Positions 35,630 through 47,478 of a stretch of DNA of 64,000 bases are shown here, one piece after another. Below the pieces are notes generated by a model. That model was not told the DNA's origin and made no database searches. It worked only from the letters and a program-made list of their open reading frames with translations. Both the position numbers and the translations under genes were made by a program. Each line of letters starts with the position of its first letter. Positions within the stretch are counted from its first letter, which is position 1. The DNA comes from Eupeodes corollae (lineage: Eukaryota > Arthropoda > Insecta > Diptera > Syrphidae), in NCBI RefSeq assembly GCF_945859685.1, contig NC_079147.1:178543174-178607173 (forward strand), in the 5' to 3' direction.

Positions 35630-36030
35630 AATGCGGTTGTTAGATGTTTACAGTCAAAGGCATTGCATTTTGGGCAAACAAAAGTTGGATATCATCTTTC
35701 GGTAGCGCTCACCATTCACAGTTACGTTACGATTCGATCATCAGACATCTTTGAAGAAGTACGGTCTAATGATGCCACCACCAGCCCATTAACCGCACCA
35801 AACCTTGACTTTTCTGGATGCATTGGTAGCTCTTGAAATGCTTCTGGCTGATATTCAAAATCTACAATTCTGCTTAATTTCGCCATTGAGCCAAAAATGA
35901 GTTTCATAGCTGAACACAATTAAATGGAAGAAGCGCGCGATGAACTTAACCGGCAAGAGCCGGAATAACCGCTTCTTATAGGTATCTCCAAACATGTTAT
36001 AGAAGACAAGTTATTAACTAAGTAGTTTAC
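35630..36030 (-). pseudogene. Mariner/Tc1-superfamily transposase fragment
   Basis: Minus-strand pieces: FSYETHFWLNG (FSDEAHFWLNG in relatives; first catalytic Asp altered to Tyr), KQNCRF, QPEAFQELPMHPEKS (35849-35800), WAGGGIIRPYFFKDV and NRNVTVNGERYRKMI, in a shifting frame. This is the transposase type with DUF4817-like N-terminus also seen at 57.5 kb. The later catalytic segment is missing. Confidence 0.75.
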
Positions 36031-36217
36031 ATAACTGGAACTTTAGGCACAATTCCATGTCCGGGATTCCTCCGTTGCCGTCAATATGAAATGTGAGGTG
36101 CCTTAATGGAAAGACCTTTCCCCCTCTTGGTTGCTACCTCGAAATACTTAACACTAGGGTTGTATCCCAATCTCTAGTTGTGGTACTTAGCATCCAATGT
36201 TTAACTTGGGGAGGTGA

Positions 36218-38110
36218 GTGTGGGAAATCACTATGAAAGTCTTTAACATAATAATATTTAAGTGCAAAAGAAGAAGAAAAAATAAAATTCTATCTTACTT
36301 AGTTTACATTGACTTTTTTAAAGCTTTTGACCAACTAAGCTACGGAATTATTTTATTTAAACTTATAGCTCCTGGTTTTCCACCATTGCTCTTAGCTTTG
36401 ATCAAATCATACCTAGAAAACAGATCCTATGAGTTCAAATTTAGAAATTGTCTTTCCGAACCTTTTGTTGCTCAATCTGGCGTTCCCCAGGGAAGCTATC
36501 TTGGCCCTTTTCTTGTCTATTAACGACGTATCGTCATGTCTAAGCTCAAATAAAGTTCTCATTATTGCTGATGACATAAAAATGTTTAAGATTATAAAGT
36601 CTACCCATGATCGTATGTTTTTACAAGCCGACATTGATAGTTTCCCATTTTGGTGTGGAAAAAATAACCTTGCCCTCAACCCTTTAAAATGTCAGACGAT
36701 AACTTTTACCATAGACTAACTAATAATTATTATTAGTTAGTCTATGCTTTTACTAAAAAACTATTGTATATCACAGCAAAAACACTGTCGTGTCTCCACA
36801 TTTAAAGATTTAGGTGTACATTTCTGTTCCAACTAAGAGTTTACACAGATCTACCAGATCTTTTTGGGAGGATAGAACATTTTTGGAGGATGAGTCAATC
36901 CATTTTTACACAGATGGCTCAAAAACCAAAGAAAGGGTTGGTGGAAGTGTGTATTCTGAACGACTGAAATTAAGTCTCTCATTCCGCCTTCCCAATCATT
37001 TTAGCGTGTTCCAGGCGGAACTTTTGGCGATTAAGGAAGTCCTGTCTTGGCTCAAAGAAAACGTGATACGAACATCTGATATCCATATTTTCTCTGACAG
37101 CCAGGCCGCTATCAAATCTCTGGACTCTGTCTCTACAAACTCTATAACAGTCCATCCATAACTGTCGATCATCTCTAATGGAGATGGCGCAACAGTTTAA
37201 TATTCACCTTTGCTGGGTGCCAGGCCATAGAGACATTCCAGGTAACAGTAAGGCAGATGAACTCGCCAGAAACGGTACAGTACAGCCCATACTACCACGT
37301 TTGGCAAGTACTTGCATACCAATCGCTACTTGTAAACTGTTGCTAATGCAAGACGCTGCGAGGAGGGCAGGCACCAAGTGGAACAACATCTCCACGTGTC
37401 AAGCCACAAAAAACATCTGGCCAACACTGGATTTAAAACGTTCAAGGTGCTTGCTCTCTCTAAGCAGATCGCATATAAGCTCGATAATAGGTGTCATAAC
37501 CGGACACTGTCTAATAGGAAAGCACGCCACGAGACTAGGCGTATTCTCAAATGACTTTTGCAGAAGCTGCACATGCCTTGCTCTAGCTCGAAAACGCAAT
37601 AATTACCTAGGAGAATTCTTCTTTAACGATCTAAACGATCTAGATCATATCGGTATAATCAGCCTCTCACGTTTCGTAAGGGACTCTAACTGGTTCCATT
37701 GAGCTTAGGAGGAAGCCTCAAGATTCATGTGGTATCACAATGGGCCATTAAACTGGCCTAAGTGTGTCCGTTTCCATCTTGCACAGCCACTATAACCTAA
37801 CCTAGAGTTTACACAACACATTAATTTTATTGTTAATAAGGCAAGTTCTATGCTTGCTTTTATAAAACGCTGGGCAAAGGAGTTCAATGATCCCTATGTT
37901 ACTGTTTCTTTGTACAATTGTCATGTTCGTCCTCATCTTAAATATGCTTGGCAGGTATGGACTTCTATTTCAAAATTGATAAAAAAAGTGTTTATTTATA
38001 TAACTTAAACTCTTCATCGTTAGATTTAAATTTAAATAAGGTGGAATTAAAACCATTGTTTGATACCAGTGCTCCACTATCGTAAACGTTTTCATTTTAA
38101 TTTTTGTTCT
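36218..38110 (+). mobile_element. LINE family B copy, split by the RNase H LINE
   Basis: YLVYIDFFKAFDQLSYGIIL (catalytic Asp, 36295-36355), SGVPQGSYLGPFLVY (36478-36520), a frameshift, then DVSSCLSSNKVLIIADDIKM (36528-36585; YADD reads IADD) and WCGKNNLALNPLKCQTITFT. At 36836 the protein stops at EFTQ. It resumes at 37804 as EFTQHINFIVNKASSMLAFI and runs through SLYNCHVRPHLKYAWQVW to about 37975. The 3' region is AT-rich up to about 38110. Confidence 0.87.
36848..37803 (+). mobile_element. RNase H LINE 3' copy with perfect 12-bp target duplication
   Basis: A 956-bp 5'-truncated insertion. AGAGTTTACACA flanks it at 36836-36847 and 37804-37815. It encodes the RNase H with all four acidic residues visible: YTDGSK, FQAELLAIKE, FSDSQAAIKS and KADELARN, plus GHRDIPG. 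A CCAT duplication near 37153-37160 shifts the frame between the third and fourth. The Cys-rich motif seen at 1.1 kb is shortened here. It ends AACCTAACCT. RNase H would remove the RNA strand during reverse transcription. Confidence 0.93.
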
Positions 38111-40030
38111 GTAATAGTTAAATGTTAATAATGTTTAGTATTTTGTGCTATATATATATATATATATATTATTTTTTACTTACAAATATGCACTTATGAT
38201 TAGCCTCTGATCGTAGTTTGGCGCTTGCTATAAGCTTACTACTTTCTGAAAATTCTGAAGTGAAGAAAACCGGAAGAAAAGCAATCTCCATTTTTACAGA
38301 GAGTTAAAAGTATTATTTGGGTGCCATTTTGTATTCGAGTAATAAATATAATAAGGTTGATTATTAGGTATACTCAATACCACATCATTATCAATTCAAG
38401 TCCTTTAAATATTTTGAGTATTCTTACTCACTCATTAAATGCACATCAAGACCTCCTCTCTAAAAAAAGCTCTCAGCTTTTGTAATGTAAAATGAAGTAG
38501 ATTTCAATTAAAACCAAAAAACTATACACATGGCAAGTCTTTTCCACTCATGGGACCATCTTCTAGGAAGGATAACAGATTTCCTAAATTATTCTATCCT
38601 TTAAATTCTGATTTCAATTTGAGAAAAATTCCTAGAACAAAAAATTATTTAATAAATTCTTTTGTTGATACCGAAAACAAGTTGTAAAAACAACAGAATG
38701 GAGAGAATTACCATACACATATACGAATGACAGTACTTACTAAGAATGAAAATTCTCTGGTACAAATTGAATGAATTAGCTATTGTGAATGGTTTAGGAT
38801 AAGGATGAGGACAAGGACATATATAGAACCGAATCAAAAAGACGAAAAGGAACCAAGAACAGATATCCCTTTTGTTTTGTTGTTTATTTCGGATTTCTTT
38901 CTTTACTTTTGGGTGTGGTAAAATGTATGTATGAGAAAAAACAAAAAACAGTAGGACATACGTAACACTCGTATCTTACTTGGCTCAACAAGGACGACGG
39001 ACAGACCACTTTCTCTCTCCATCACTTTATATATATCTAGTCTATTTCTATTTTTATTTCAGTCTCATTCACTTTCGGAAAGTGGACTTTAGTGTTGATA
39101 TGCTAATCCTTGTTTTTGTTGGGTTAGGTACACAAATACATGTCGTTGTCTCTAGTTGATGGAAATTACGACAATTACTGCGATTGGTGTTGGACTTGAT
39201 GTTTGTAAAATGTTTCCCTCAAAATTAAATTGCTTGTGCTTTGTTATGTGAGTAAAAGGATTTGTAATTGAAATTTAATTGCCCAATTAGATGAAAAGAA
39301 TGTCTTTGGTCCTTTTGTAAGAGTTTTTTTTTTTTGAAATATCTAAAATTGAAATGATAGAAAAACGCATTTTTTAAAACGCAAGTAGAAAAAATTATGT
39401 TTTTCGTCGATTATTGATTCATTTCAGAAGTCTCAGAAGTTCTTGGCACTCGAAATTTTAAAACTGAAACAAAACATTTCAATATAGAAAGTATAAAAGT
39501 TTTATTTGTTGTTCCCTTAAAACTGCATTTATGTACAGGAGGGACTTTCTTATCATATAGTGAACAATTATTCAAAATTGCATAACACAATTGTTGGTGA
39601 CACTTTTGAAGGAGAATATATATCAAGGTTTCAGTGCTATTACATTAGCTTAGGGTTTCACTTACTTCTAATAATCAGTCGACTATTACTCAGAAATGCA
39701 GGATCGAAGCCTCAATATTACACTGCCAATGGTGCAAGCTCCAAGAAAACGCATCCAATATGCACTGTGAGTAGTTTTCACAACTCAAAACTCACAGTAA
39801 ACCACTTTATGAACCAACTTTGTAGAGAGTCGCATTCCTCAATACATTTTGTTGAAAGATTTGATAAATACTTCAAAGTGTTTTCATCAAAACTAAGTTT
39901 TATCAGCAGCAACATTAGCAAAACAATTGCATGTTTCGACTATCAAATTAAGGTAAACTTCGTGTCTCAGGTGTCAGTTATCAGCTGACTTAAACGAAAC
40001 TATATAATTTACAAATATAAGCCAACATGA
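38110..40030. other. No recognisable gene
   Basis: A (TA)n run lies at about 38149-38170. A 142-codon open frame (39560-39988, +) is the longest here, but I recognise nothing in it and its composition resembles the AT-rich surroundings. Confidence 0.45.
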
Positions 40031-40034
40031 CTAT

Positions 40035-40955
40035 TTTGTTTATTTTTTATTTATTTATTTCAAAATTTTTAATTTTAAACAAATCAATAATTTTAAATTT
40101 ATTTTAACCAAATAAAAACTAAATTCCTAAAACGTTTCTTGCTTCTTATACTTCTCATAGCAATGGGTAGGGAGTTCTAAAGGAGTGTAACATGGACAAA
40201 AAATTGTCGCTCAGGAACAGGGTTGTTAAAACGAGGTTGTATGAGCAATAAGGTCCTTGGTTGAACTGTAGAAGTAGATAATCCGGTTGTCGAGTTTAAA
40301 TGATTTCATGCAATTAAATTGCCGATCGGAAATAAAGTAAGTTGTTTAGACTACAACCAGAAATACGTGGCAAAAATTGGATACGCGGCCAAACCGTCTC
40401 AAATTAAAAACATAGCGGTTATTATTGTTGTATGCAACATTTTATTTGCGGCTAGTAGAAGATTCTAAATTACCAAGAAACTTCACATATGTTGATATAG
40501 TATTGGTAGTAAAAGGGTTTTGAAAGGAGCAATTTTGTCATTGTTGGGATGAAACCTCTGGTAACCTAAAGAGCGTAAAGACTACCATAGACGTTTTCAA
40601 TAACACGGTGGTCATGCCCTGTAAGGTTGTGGTTAAAAAAAAAGTCCTAGATTCCTATAGCTGTGTTGACATAATCAATTGCTTCCTAACACAACTTTTC
40701 GTGACTAAGAATCAAAGGATTAAAGATTTTCCCATGGAACGAAAGTCCAAAAACGGTTCATTTTTGAGCATTGTAAAATGAGGTGTAAATTCCTATTTAT
40801 TTAAGCTACATATATCATCATTTTTTGCAGCAAAGAGTCGAGTTATAATGAGCTGCACAGCATCGGCATATAAATAAACCATTCAGTTTTTAACAATTTG
40901 TGGCAGCTCATTCACGTGTGGTGACAAAAGGATGGGTCCCTGAGACACTCCAGCT
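40035..40955 (-). mobile_element. CR1/Jockey-like LINE, reverse transcriptase C-terminal half
   Basis: Minus-strand pieces: AGVSQGPILLSPHVNELPQI (40953-40895), YLYADAVQLI (40880-40850; the second catalytic Asp of YADD reads Ala) and, near the end, ERQFFVHVTLLWNSLPIAM (40215-40160), KKRFRNLVFIW. The 3' UTR ends in an A-rich AAAT-type tail near 40040. The 5' side stops at the (TAA)n tract. Confidence 0.7.
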
Positions 40956-40962
40956 AATAATA

Positions 40963-41119
<157 letters not shown>

Positions 41120-41129
41120 TTTTTTTTTT

Positions 41130-42120
41130 TTTTTTTTACTTTACTTGTGGAGGAATGCGTTACGCACCATAAGGAGGTATCCATTCCTCCCCGTGTGCCG
41201 GGCTCACCAAGGAAAAAATACAAATTTTTGAAAACCTTATAATGGCATACCGGCTAAACCTCCAAAAGTGTCTCGAAGATCCCCCCCTCGGGACTACGGG
41301 ATTGCACTTCTTCAAGAGGGGCTCCTGTTGTACAGCCCATTCTGGGCTCACGTCTTTTAACAGGATTTTTTTCTTCTTCTGCTTACTTCGTTCCTAGGTT
41401 AGGAAGGGTTAGGTTAGGAAGGTTATGTAAGGATTAGGTTAAATTAGTCGGGTTTCGTTAGTTTAGATTAGTCTTTTATTAGGTGAAGTTAGGTTACGTT
41501 AGTTCAAGGTGGTTTGGTTAGATTTGGTTAGGTTAGTAGATTAATAGGTTAGGAAAGGTTAGGAATGCGGAACTGTTCTTCTTCTCTTTTCTTGTTTCTG
41601 AGGAGCTGATACGTGTATGTACTAATCAAGTTTCAGTTATGTTGGCTATTAAGCATCTTCTCAACTATGTTCTCTGGAGTGATGGTGCCAATATTTCTCT
41701 CCAGTTCTTCTCTTTGTGCTGCCCATCTGCTGCAGATAAAGAAGGTATGTTGTGCATCATCTCATTGGGAGTCCCCGTACTGGCAGGCTGGGCTACTCGT
41801 TTTACCGATCTTATGGAGAAATGCGTTGAAGTAACCGTGTCCGGTGAGTAACTGGGTGACGTAATAATTAACCTCGCCGTGTTTCCGATCCTTCCACTCT
41901 GCCACATTTCTGATCAGCCTCGCCGTCCATCGTCCTCTGTTTTCTGCGCACCAGCGCTCTTGCCAATTCTGTATGGTCAGCTGCTTAGCCTCCTCGGCTG
42001 CCGCTTCCACCCCCATTTCCGCCTTTTTGTCGTAGACGTACTTCCTTTCTGTTGCTAGGAGATCGATAGGGGTCACTCCAGCGATTACAAGGACAGCTGG
42101 TTCTGATACCGTTCGATAAG
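41130..42120 (-). mobile_element. R1-clade-like LINE, 3' portion, between (TAA)n tracts
   Basis: The minus-strand frame 42157-41762 carries the R1-type C-terminus: RTVSEPAVLVIAGVTPIDLL, ERKYVYDKK, NRGRWTARLIRNVAEW, HGEVNYYVTQLLTGHGYFNA and SPACQYGDS, then after a frameshift HTFFICSRWAAQREELERNI (about 41755-41690). The 3' UTR includes a TAACC-rich stretch and a segment (41160-41350) with cggggaggaatggatacctc, and ends in an A-run joined to (ATT)n. In this clade several lineages target fixed or simple repeats. Confidence 0.82.
41395..41565 (-). repeat. Degenerate TAACC-rich tract in the R1-like 3' UTR
   Basis: About 170 bases made of irregular TTAGG/GGTTA words on the plus strand (CTAACC on the coding strand of the LINE). 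They are too irregular to be a telomeric array and lie inside the LINE's 3' region. Confidence 0.8.
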
Positions 42121-42149
42121 ATATATAATAATAATAATAATAATTAGTC

Positions 42150-43360
42150 ACAATCACAAGAACTAAGGCTGATTTATATCTGCGATGCTCTCAAAACCGG
42201 ACTGGCAAGTTGTTGATCGATGAGTGCTTAACATTTTTTTTTTTTAATCTTATCAGAGAATGGCCGGATTTCTGTAGCATTTTAAGGGACAGGACCTACT
42301 CTGTCTTTTTGCCAATCTTAAGGAAACTTTAATAGGGTTGATATGCTGTTAAATATGTTAGAAATGAAGCGAAGTAAATATGATAGCAACGGTTTAACGA
42401 GATTACGTTAAATTAAATCTAGGCGTGTATATCATTTAACTTTATTGACATTAAGGCTTCCACAATATACTCCTCTCGTATCCTTAGAAAGTAGAAAAAA
42501 CTGTTTATACCAGTTGATTTCTCTTCAATTCGAGAATCAGAAGTTGCGATTAAGTTCAAGGACGTAGGTAGTAAACATTTCATTGAGAGCATTACAATCA
42601 ATGTCAGTTGTTCTCTTACATTATTTTCCTGTACCGATATCCAGCAAGTTTTTTTTGCCAGATGTTAAGTTATCAAGTTTGTGATCTAGTAGATTCTTTT
42701 TGACGTTCTAATCATTACCTCGACTTGATTGCGTGGTCTACAATAAGATTTGCTAAAGAACTCCAACATGTACCGCCTCCAATAGGCGGTATCACGATGT
42801 GACATCATAACAGTAACACCACCATTGAGCCAAGGGGAGCTACTATGCCTAATTACACGGTCTTCAGGAGGATAGGCCGATCATAAAGCTAATTAACATT
42901 ATAATTCAAAAAATCTACTTGTCCATCAACGCTTTATAAGGTGTATACTGAATTCTAGCTTATAGATTCAAAGGCATTCACCAATTCATCAATAACAACT
43001 TAATTTTATTGACTACATGCATTGTACCATTAGAAATTTGAAATTTTTTGGCTCTATATACAGAAAATCAAAAGCTCACATTGGGCGCCAACTAAGAAAA
43101 TTACTCGCATTAACACTAAATAATAAAATATTTCAATTGAAATCACGCCAAAGAAAAGCCTTTTGTGAGTTACTATTTTAATTCTTAAAAACCCGTTAAA
43201 CATAAAAGAACATATTTCTTTAATATTGTAAATAGTATCATGGAAAATTTAAATATCTCTAAAAACGCCCTTAAATACTTGCACATAATAAAGTGTGCAC
43301 GTTGTAAAACACATATCTAATCAAACAATTACTTTTCATCCTACTGAAAAAGAAAAAAAA
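42150..43360. other. Unassigned, possibly eroded LINE
   Basis: No frame gives a domain I can name with confidence. Minus-strand codon runs near 42420-42600 and 42700-42800 vaguely resemble the linker between LINE endonuclease and reverse transcriptase. I leave it open. Confidence 0.35.
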
Positions 43361-43362
43361 AA

Positions 43363-44784
43363 GAGGCTTCGATGCTACACACACTGATAACCTTCCATCC
43401 TGTCTGACGATTTGTCTTGCTTAAAAGTTTGTAGGTTTTTGTGTTGGGTTAAAAAAGTTCCCAGTGAAATTATTCTTAAAAATTTTAAAATTACCAACGA
43501 TATTTTCCATACCAAGAAACAGTTGATGCTCAACTGATCGACTGCTTGGAGGATTTGAATATGGTTGCCAACTCTGAAATATAATGTTTAATATTTAAAT
43601 ACATACTTAAATTTTTTTTTTTTATTTCTGCTTTTACTCTATAAATTTTTTTATTTTTCATTTCTTATGTGTAACATTACTTTCTCATTTCTATTATATT
43701 TTTTAAGTCCAAAATTAATTTTTACCTACTTTTATTAATTTTGTTAGATTTTTATTTGTTGCAAAAAAAAACTTACCAAATGTTGAAAATAATATTTTTT
43801 ATAAGATAAATATGTTGAAAGTCATAATCTTAAATAGTTGAACAAATATTTGAATCGAAAATCAATTTCTTACCAACTTTGAATAATAAGTTTTTAAGGT
43901 TTTTATTTTTATAAAAAAAAACTGTCAATTCAATTTTTCTCAAAATTTTACTAAAAGTTAAAACATTATTCTTCGTTAAAATTAAAAATTAAATTGGGTG
44001 GCGCAACAGTCCGTTGTGAACCAAGGCCTAGTGACTTACAACTGCCAACCATTCCTGTGTGCGAGTACTGTTGTCAGGAATGGAAGAGACCTACAATCTT
44101 AGGCCAAATCCGAACGGCTAATTTGAGAAAGCACTTTTTTCTTGAAGGATTTGTCAATTCCTCGCAAGAGGCAGTACCCGCGAATATTTTTTTCTTTAAA
44201 TTAAGTTGGCATAGGCAGGGATTGAACCCAAGACCCCTTGCATGGCAGTCCAAGGCACTAATCATTATGCCAAGGGTACCACAATATTATTTTGGAGACA
44301 AATTCATTTCTTATTCATAAAATTTTTGAAGTGATAAATATTTAGTTTGAGCTTTTTTGTTTTATAAAAAAAAACATTAATTTGAGTTTTTTCCAAAAAT
44401 ATATTTATCTGGTATCGCCTTATAATATAATACAATTTAATTCAAGTCTCTACCGTTATTGGTGCGTGAGATATTTAGGGTTAACCAAAATTTTCACGTT
44501 TTTTTAAATTGCTAAGGTAAAAACCACCCACTCAAGTTTTTTGAGAGTTGTTCCTGCATCTTTTTGCATTATTATCTGTGTAACAAAATTTATTTGAAGT
44601 CAATATCTCTTCTGGTTTTTGAACTATGGAAAACAAAAAAAACGTCGCAAACGTACGTACACACGCACGCAGATACATCTATCTTAAAAACTTTTATTTC
44701 GACTCTAGAGACCTTGAAACATCGAGAAATGTCAAAATTTTAGATTCGATAAATGGGACCGATTACAATAACTTATGGGAAGTT
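43363..44784 (+). repeat. Interspersed array repeat, copy 3, holding a SINE
   Basis: It starts AGAGGCTTCGATGCTACACA, has ~174-bp units (43640-43975), is cut by a SINE, resumes with ATATTATTTTGGAGACAAAT (compare ATTGTTTTGGAGATGAAATC at 63.1 kb) and ends ATTACAATAACTTATGGGAA with the palindrome reduced to half (AACTTATGGGAAGTT). Shorter than copy 2. Confidence 0.88.
43977..44282 (-). mobile_element. tRNA-derived SINE inside the array repeat
   Basis: Full-length copy in minus orientation: A/T tail at 43977-43994, 3' part GGGTGGCGCAACAGTCCGTT, body, and tRNA head complement at the right (GGGATTGAACCCAAGACCCC at 44219-44238, CATGGCAGTCCAAGGCACTA). The array unit sequence continues on both sides, so the SINE is the later arrival. 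No clear target duplication. Confidence 0.9.
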
Positions 44785-46495
44785 AAAAATAGTTCGCATT
44801 GGGTGCCATTTAAGAATTTATTAATTAAGTTAAGACTAAATTTAAAAAAATGTCCGCAACATTTTTTTCCCACATAAACATGTCTAAATATAATAATTAA
44901 GAGGTATTACCTAACTACATAATGAGCTATTTATCTTTTCAACTGTCAATTAACGTCATCTGCTTGACATAATTCTCAAATCTGAACTTTTTCAACAACC
45001 AAACAAAAAAAAAACAGGAAATAATAATGAATGGTCCAACATGAGTGAGTGACTATGATGTTTTGTGGAATAATTTGCATTATCGTATACAAACATATAT
45101 CGTAGGTAGGTGTGTGTATTTAAAATGACTTAAAAATACATTAATGTCAACTCATTAAAACATTTTGATCCTTGAATTCCCATCCATCACTTGACAAAAA
45201 TTTTGCTACCCAAAAGCTGCAAAATAATATACGAAAATAAAGGTATGTGTATGAATAAAAGGATAATTATGTATTCTCGTCTAGGTTCTTCTTTTGATGA
45301 TATCTGTTTTGGGTGCGCGATGATGAAAAAGATGAGAGACAACAAAATTTATTTCGAGAATAATAATTAACTAGGATATTAAAAAGTTTCGCATATCCTT
45401 TTGTTTGTTCGTCTGTTAGGTATGTCATTTTTGTCTTGCTTTATTTTTGTTGCTTCTTTTTTTTCGTTTTGTTTTCTGACTTTTGTGCCTAAAAGTTTTA
45501 TAAGCTTAAAAGGTAAATGATGATGGGAAGTCGTTTCCCACCTTTTTTCTGCTTTTGTTTCATTTTGTCCTGATGAGTATAGCAAAAACTTCTTGAAAGT
45601 AATAAAGCTAGAACTCCTTGAAAGAGTAGGGAGAGTAGCTATAATAAGGATATAGGTACACTTGGCGAAGTGAATGCATATTTAGGAGGTAACAAGAATC
45701 TATTTTCTCAAGGACATGTTGTTGGGTGATATGTTCTTCTTTCTTTTCTTTTATTTTATTTTATTTTATTTTTAACATCACCACACCGACCGTGAAGAAC
45801 GTGTATCATACCATATTATGTATACTTGGGATTTTCTTTTTTTGTTTTGTTCGTCAAGTGGCACTTAATATGCGTGTGCGTTAATTTTCCACTTGAAATC
45901 ACCGTTGAGAGGTCCTTTTTATTTGGATATCCGTATAGGTAGGATGTGTATGTGTGCATGCTGTGTATTTTTGTTTTATTTTGAACTTTAATAATAATGA
46001 GAAATGGTGAGAATGTTTTGCATTTAATTTTTTGAGACTGGCAAAAGTTTTGTACTTTTCAATTATGAAATTATTTCTCTTGCAGTGTTTTTTTAGAAAT
46101 GTTTTTCATGCAATAATGACTTGCGATGTAAAAGTTTTAATGTTTCCTGATGGTGTTTTTTTAGAGGTATATATGAAGCTTCTGCAGATATCATGGCTGT
46201 TAAATATGATTCAATTTGTTCGTTTTAGAACAAACTTACTCAAGGTTGTCTCGTTCTCAGCACATAGACAAAACGCATTCTCCCCGAATATGTTAATTCA
46301 GCAGACAAACACAGAAAATTAAATTGATGTAATTTTTAGGCATTTTCAGTCGTATTCAATTTTCATCCTAAAATTCTAAATTTAAGAAATAGTCCAGTCA
46401 ATGAACGAAAAAAAATGCCTTCACTTCAAAAAAAAACAATTTTGAAACTTGCCACACTTTCTAAAGGATGTCTAGTTATAACCCAAAAAAAATTC
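44785..46495. other. No recognisable gene
   Basis: AT-rich spacer with T-rich and TG-rich simple sequence (45740-45775 is TTTTA-like). The open frame at 46032-46322 (96 codons) matches nothing I know. Confidence 0.45.
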
Positions 46496-46499
46496 CTCA

Positions 46500-46770
46500 A
46501 GAATCCGACGTGGGATCTAGCGGCAGTTTAGAGAAACATGGTGTTTGTTTCAGTTTTTCCCGTTTATCTCGAAAGATATTTGTCGTATCAAAAAATGTTA
46601 TTCACCAAAATTAAAGCTCATTAAATGTTATAAAAAAAAATCCCATGTTTTTTTTCATATCTCTTTTAGTCTATAAAATAACCCTAGCGGCAGTGAAGAG
46701 AAACATACAGTTTTTTCGGTTTTTCGGGTTTATCTTTAAAACTATTTATCATCGAAAAAACTTTCAATTA
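46500..46770 (+). repeat. Two-unit repeat, offset ~167 bp
   Basis: CTAGCGGCAGT followed by GAGAAACAT occurs at 46517 and at 46684. Both are followed by a T-rich line with CGGTTTTTCGGGTTTATCT-like sequence. The unit length is close to that of the array repeat family, but the sequence is different. Confidence 0.55.
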
Positions 46771-46889
46771 CTTGCTAAGCTAATCGATCTTTAAAACATT
46801 TTACATATGTACCATAAAAGACTCAGATCTTCAGAAATAATTTAGGCCTTTTTTGCTACTCAAATCATTTGGGAAGATAGGTGTTGAAT

Positions 46890-47478
46890 GAACTCACACC
46901 AAAATTAATTAAGCGCTCTTCTCCAAGAAATACAAAATCCCAAGCACTATTTATCCTTTTTACAAAAGGAGCAGCTTAAAGCTGGTGATGGCATCACTGC
47001 CGAAAATTTTAAAGCAAAATGCGATGACTTAGCAAAAAGAATGCACAAACTCATTAGCAAAATATGGTCGGAAGAAAGCATGCCTAATTAACTCTCATCA
47101 AAGTAAGCCCGATCCTTAAGCAAGGAGATTCTCTTAGCTGCGCCAATTACAAAGGCTTCAGTCTGGGTGTTATATAAACATCTGGAGCCATTTGTCAACA
47201 ACTTGATGTTGCTTCAGACCAGGAAAGTGCACCTTAGATCAAATTATCAAATTATCAGTAGGGCAGATCTTAAAAAACAAAACAGCGACTGCAAATCGAT
47301 ACTCATTATTTCTTTATCGATTTCAAGGACCTGTCAAACTTGTCTGTTTATGCCGTGAATGCAATTTCTGCTATATCAATGTCGGAAAAGGTCTCACTCA
47401 TGCTTTTTATGCCAAAAAAGGTTTTGGATAACAAGATGCACTGTCATGCGACTTCTTCAACAAAAGAATTGTGTAAAA
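46890..47478 (+). mobile_element. RTE LINE fragment adjoining Jockey copy 2
   Basis: AGDGITAENFKAKCDDLAKR, then MHKLISKIWSEESMP (47040-47090), LKQGDSLSCANYKGFS, an internal loss, IDTHYFFIDFK (47295-47328), then KKVLDNKMHCHATSS (RQGDALSCDFFN in a shifted frame) up to about 47475. The Jockey gag follows directly, so the junction is probably the 5' end of the later Jockey insertion. Confidence 0.8.

Noticed and set aside
39560..39988. 142-codon open frame
   Set aside because: No recognisable motif, AT-driven composition, and the length is possible by chance in 64 kb.
41395..41565. Telomeric TTAGG array
   Set aside because: Words are irregular and the tract lies inside a LINE 3' UTR.
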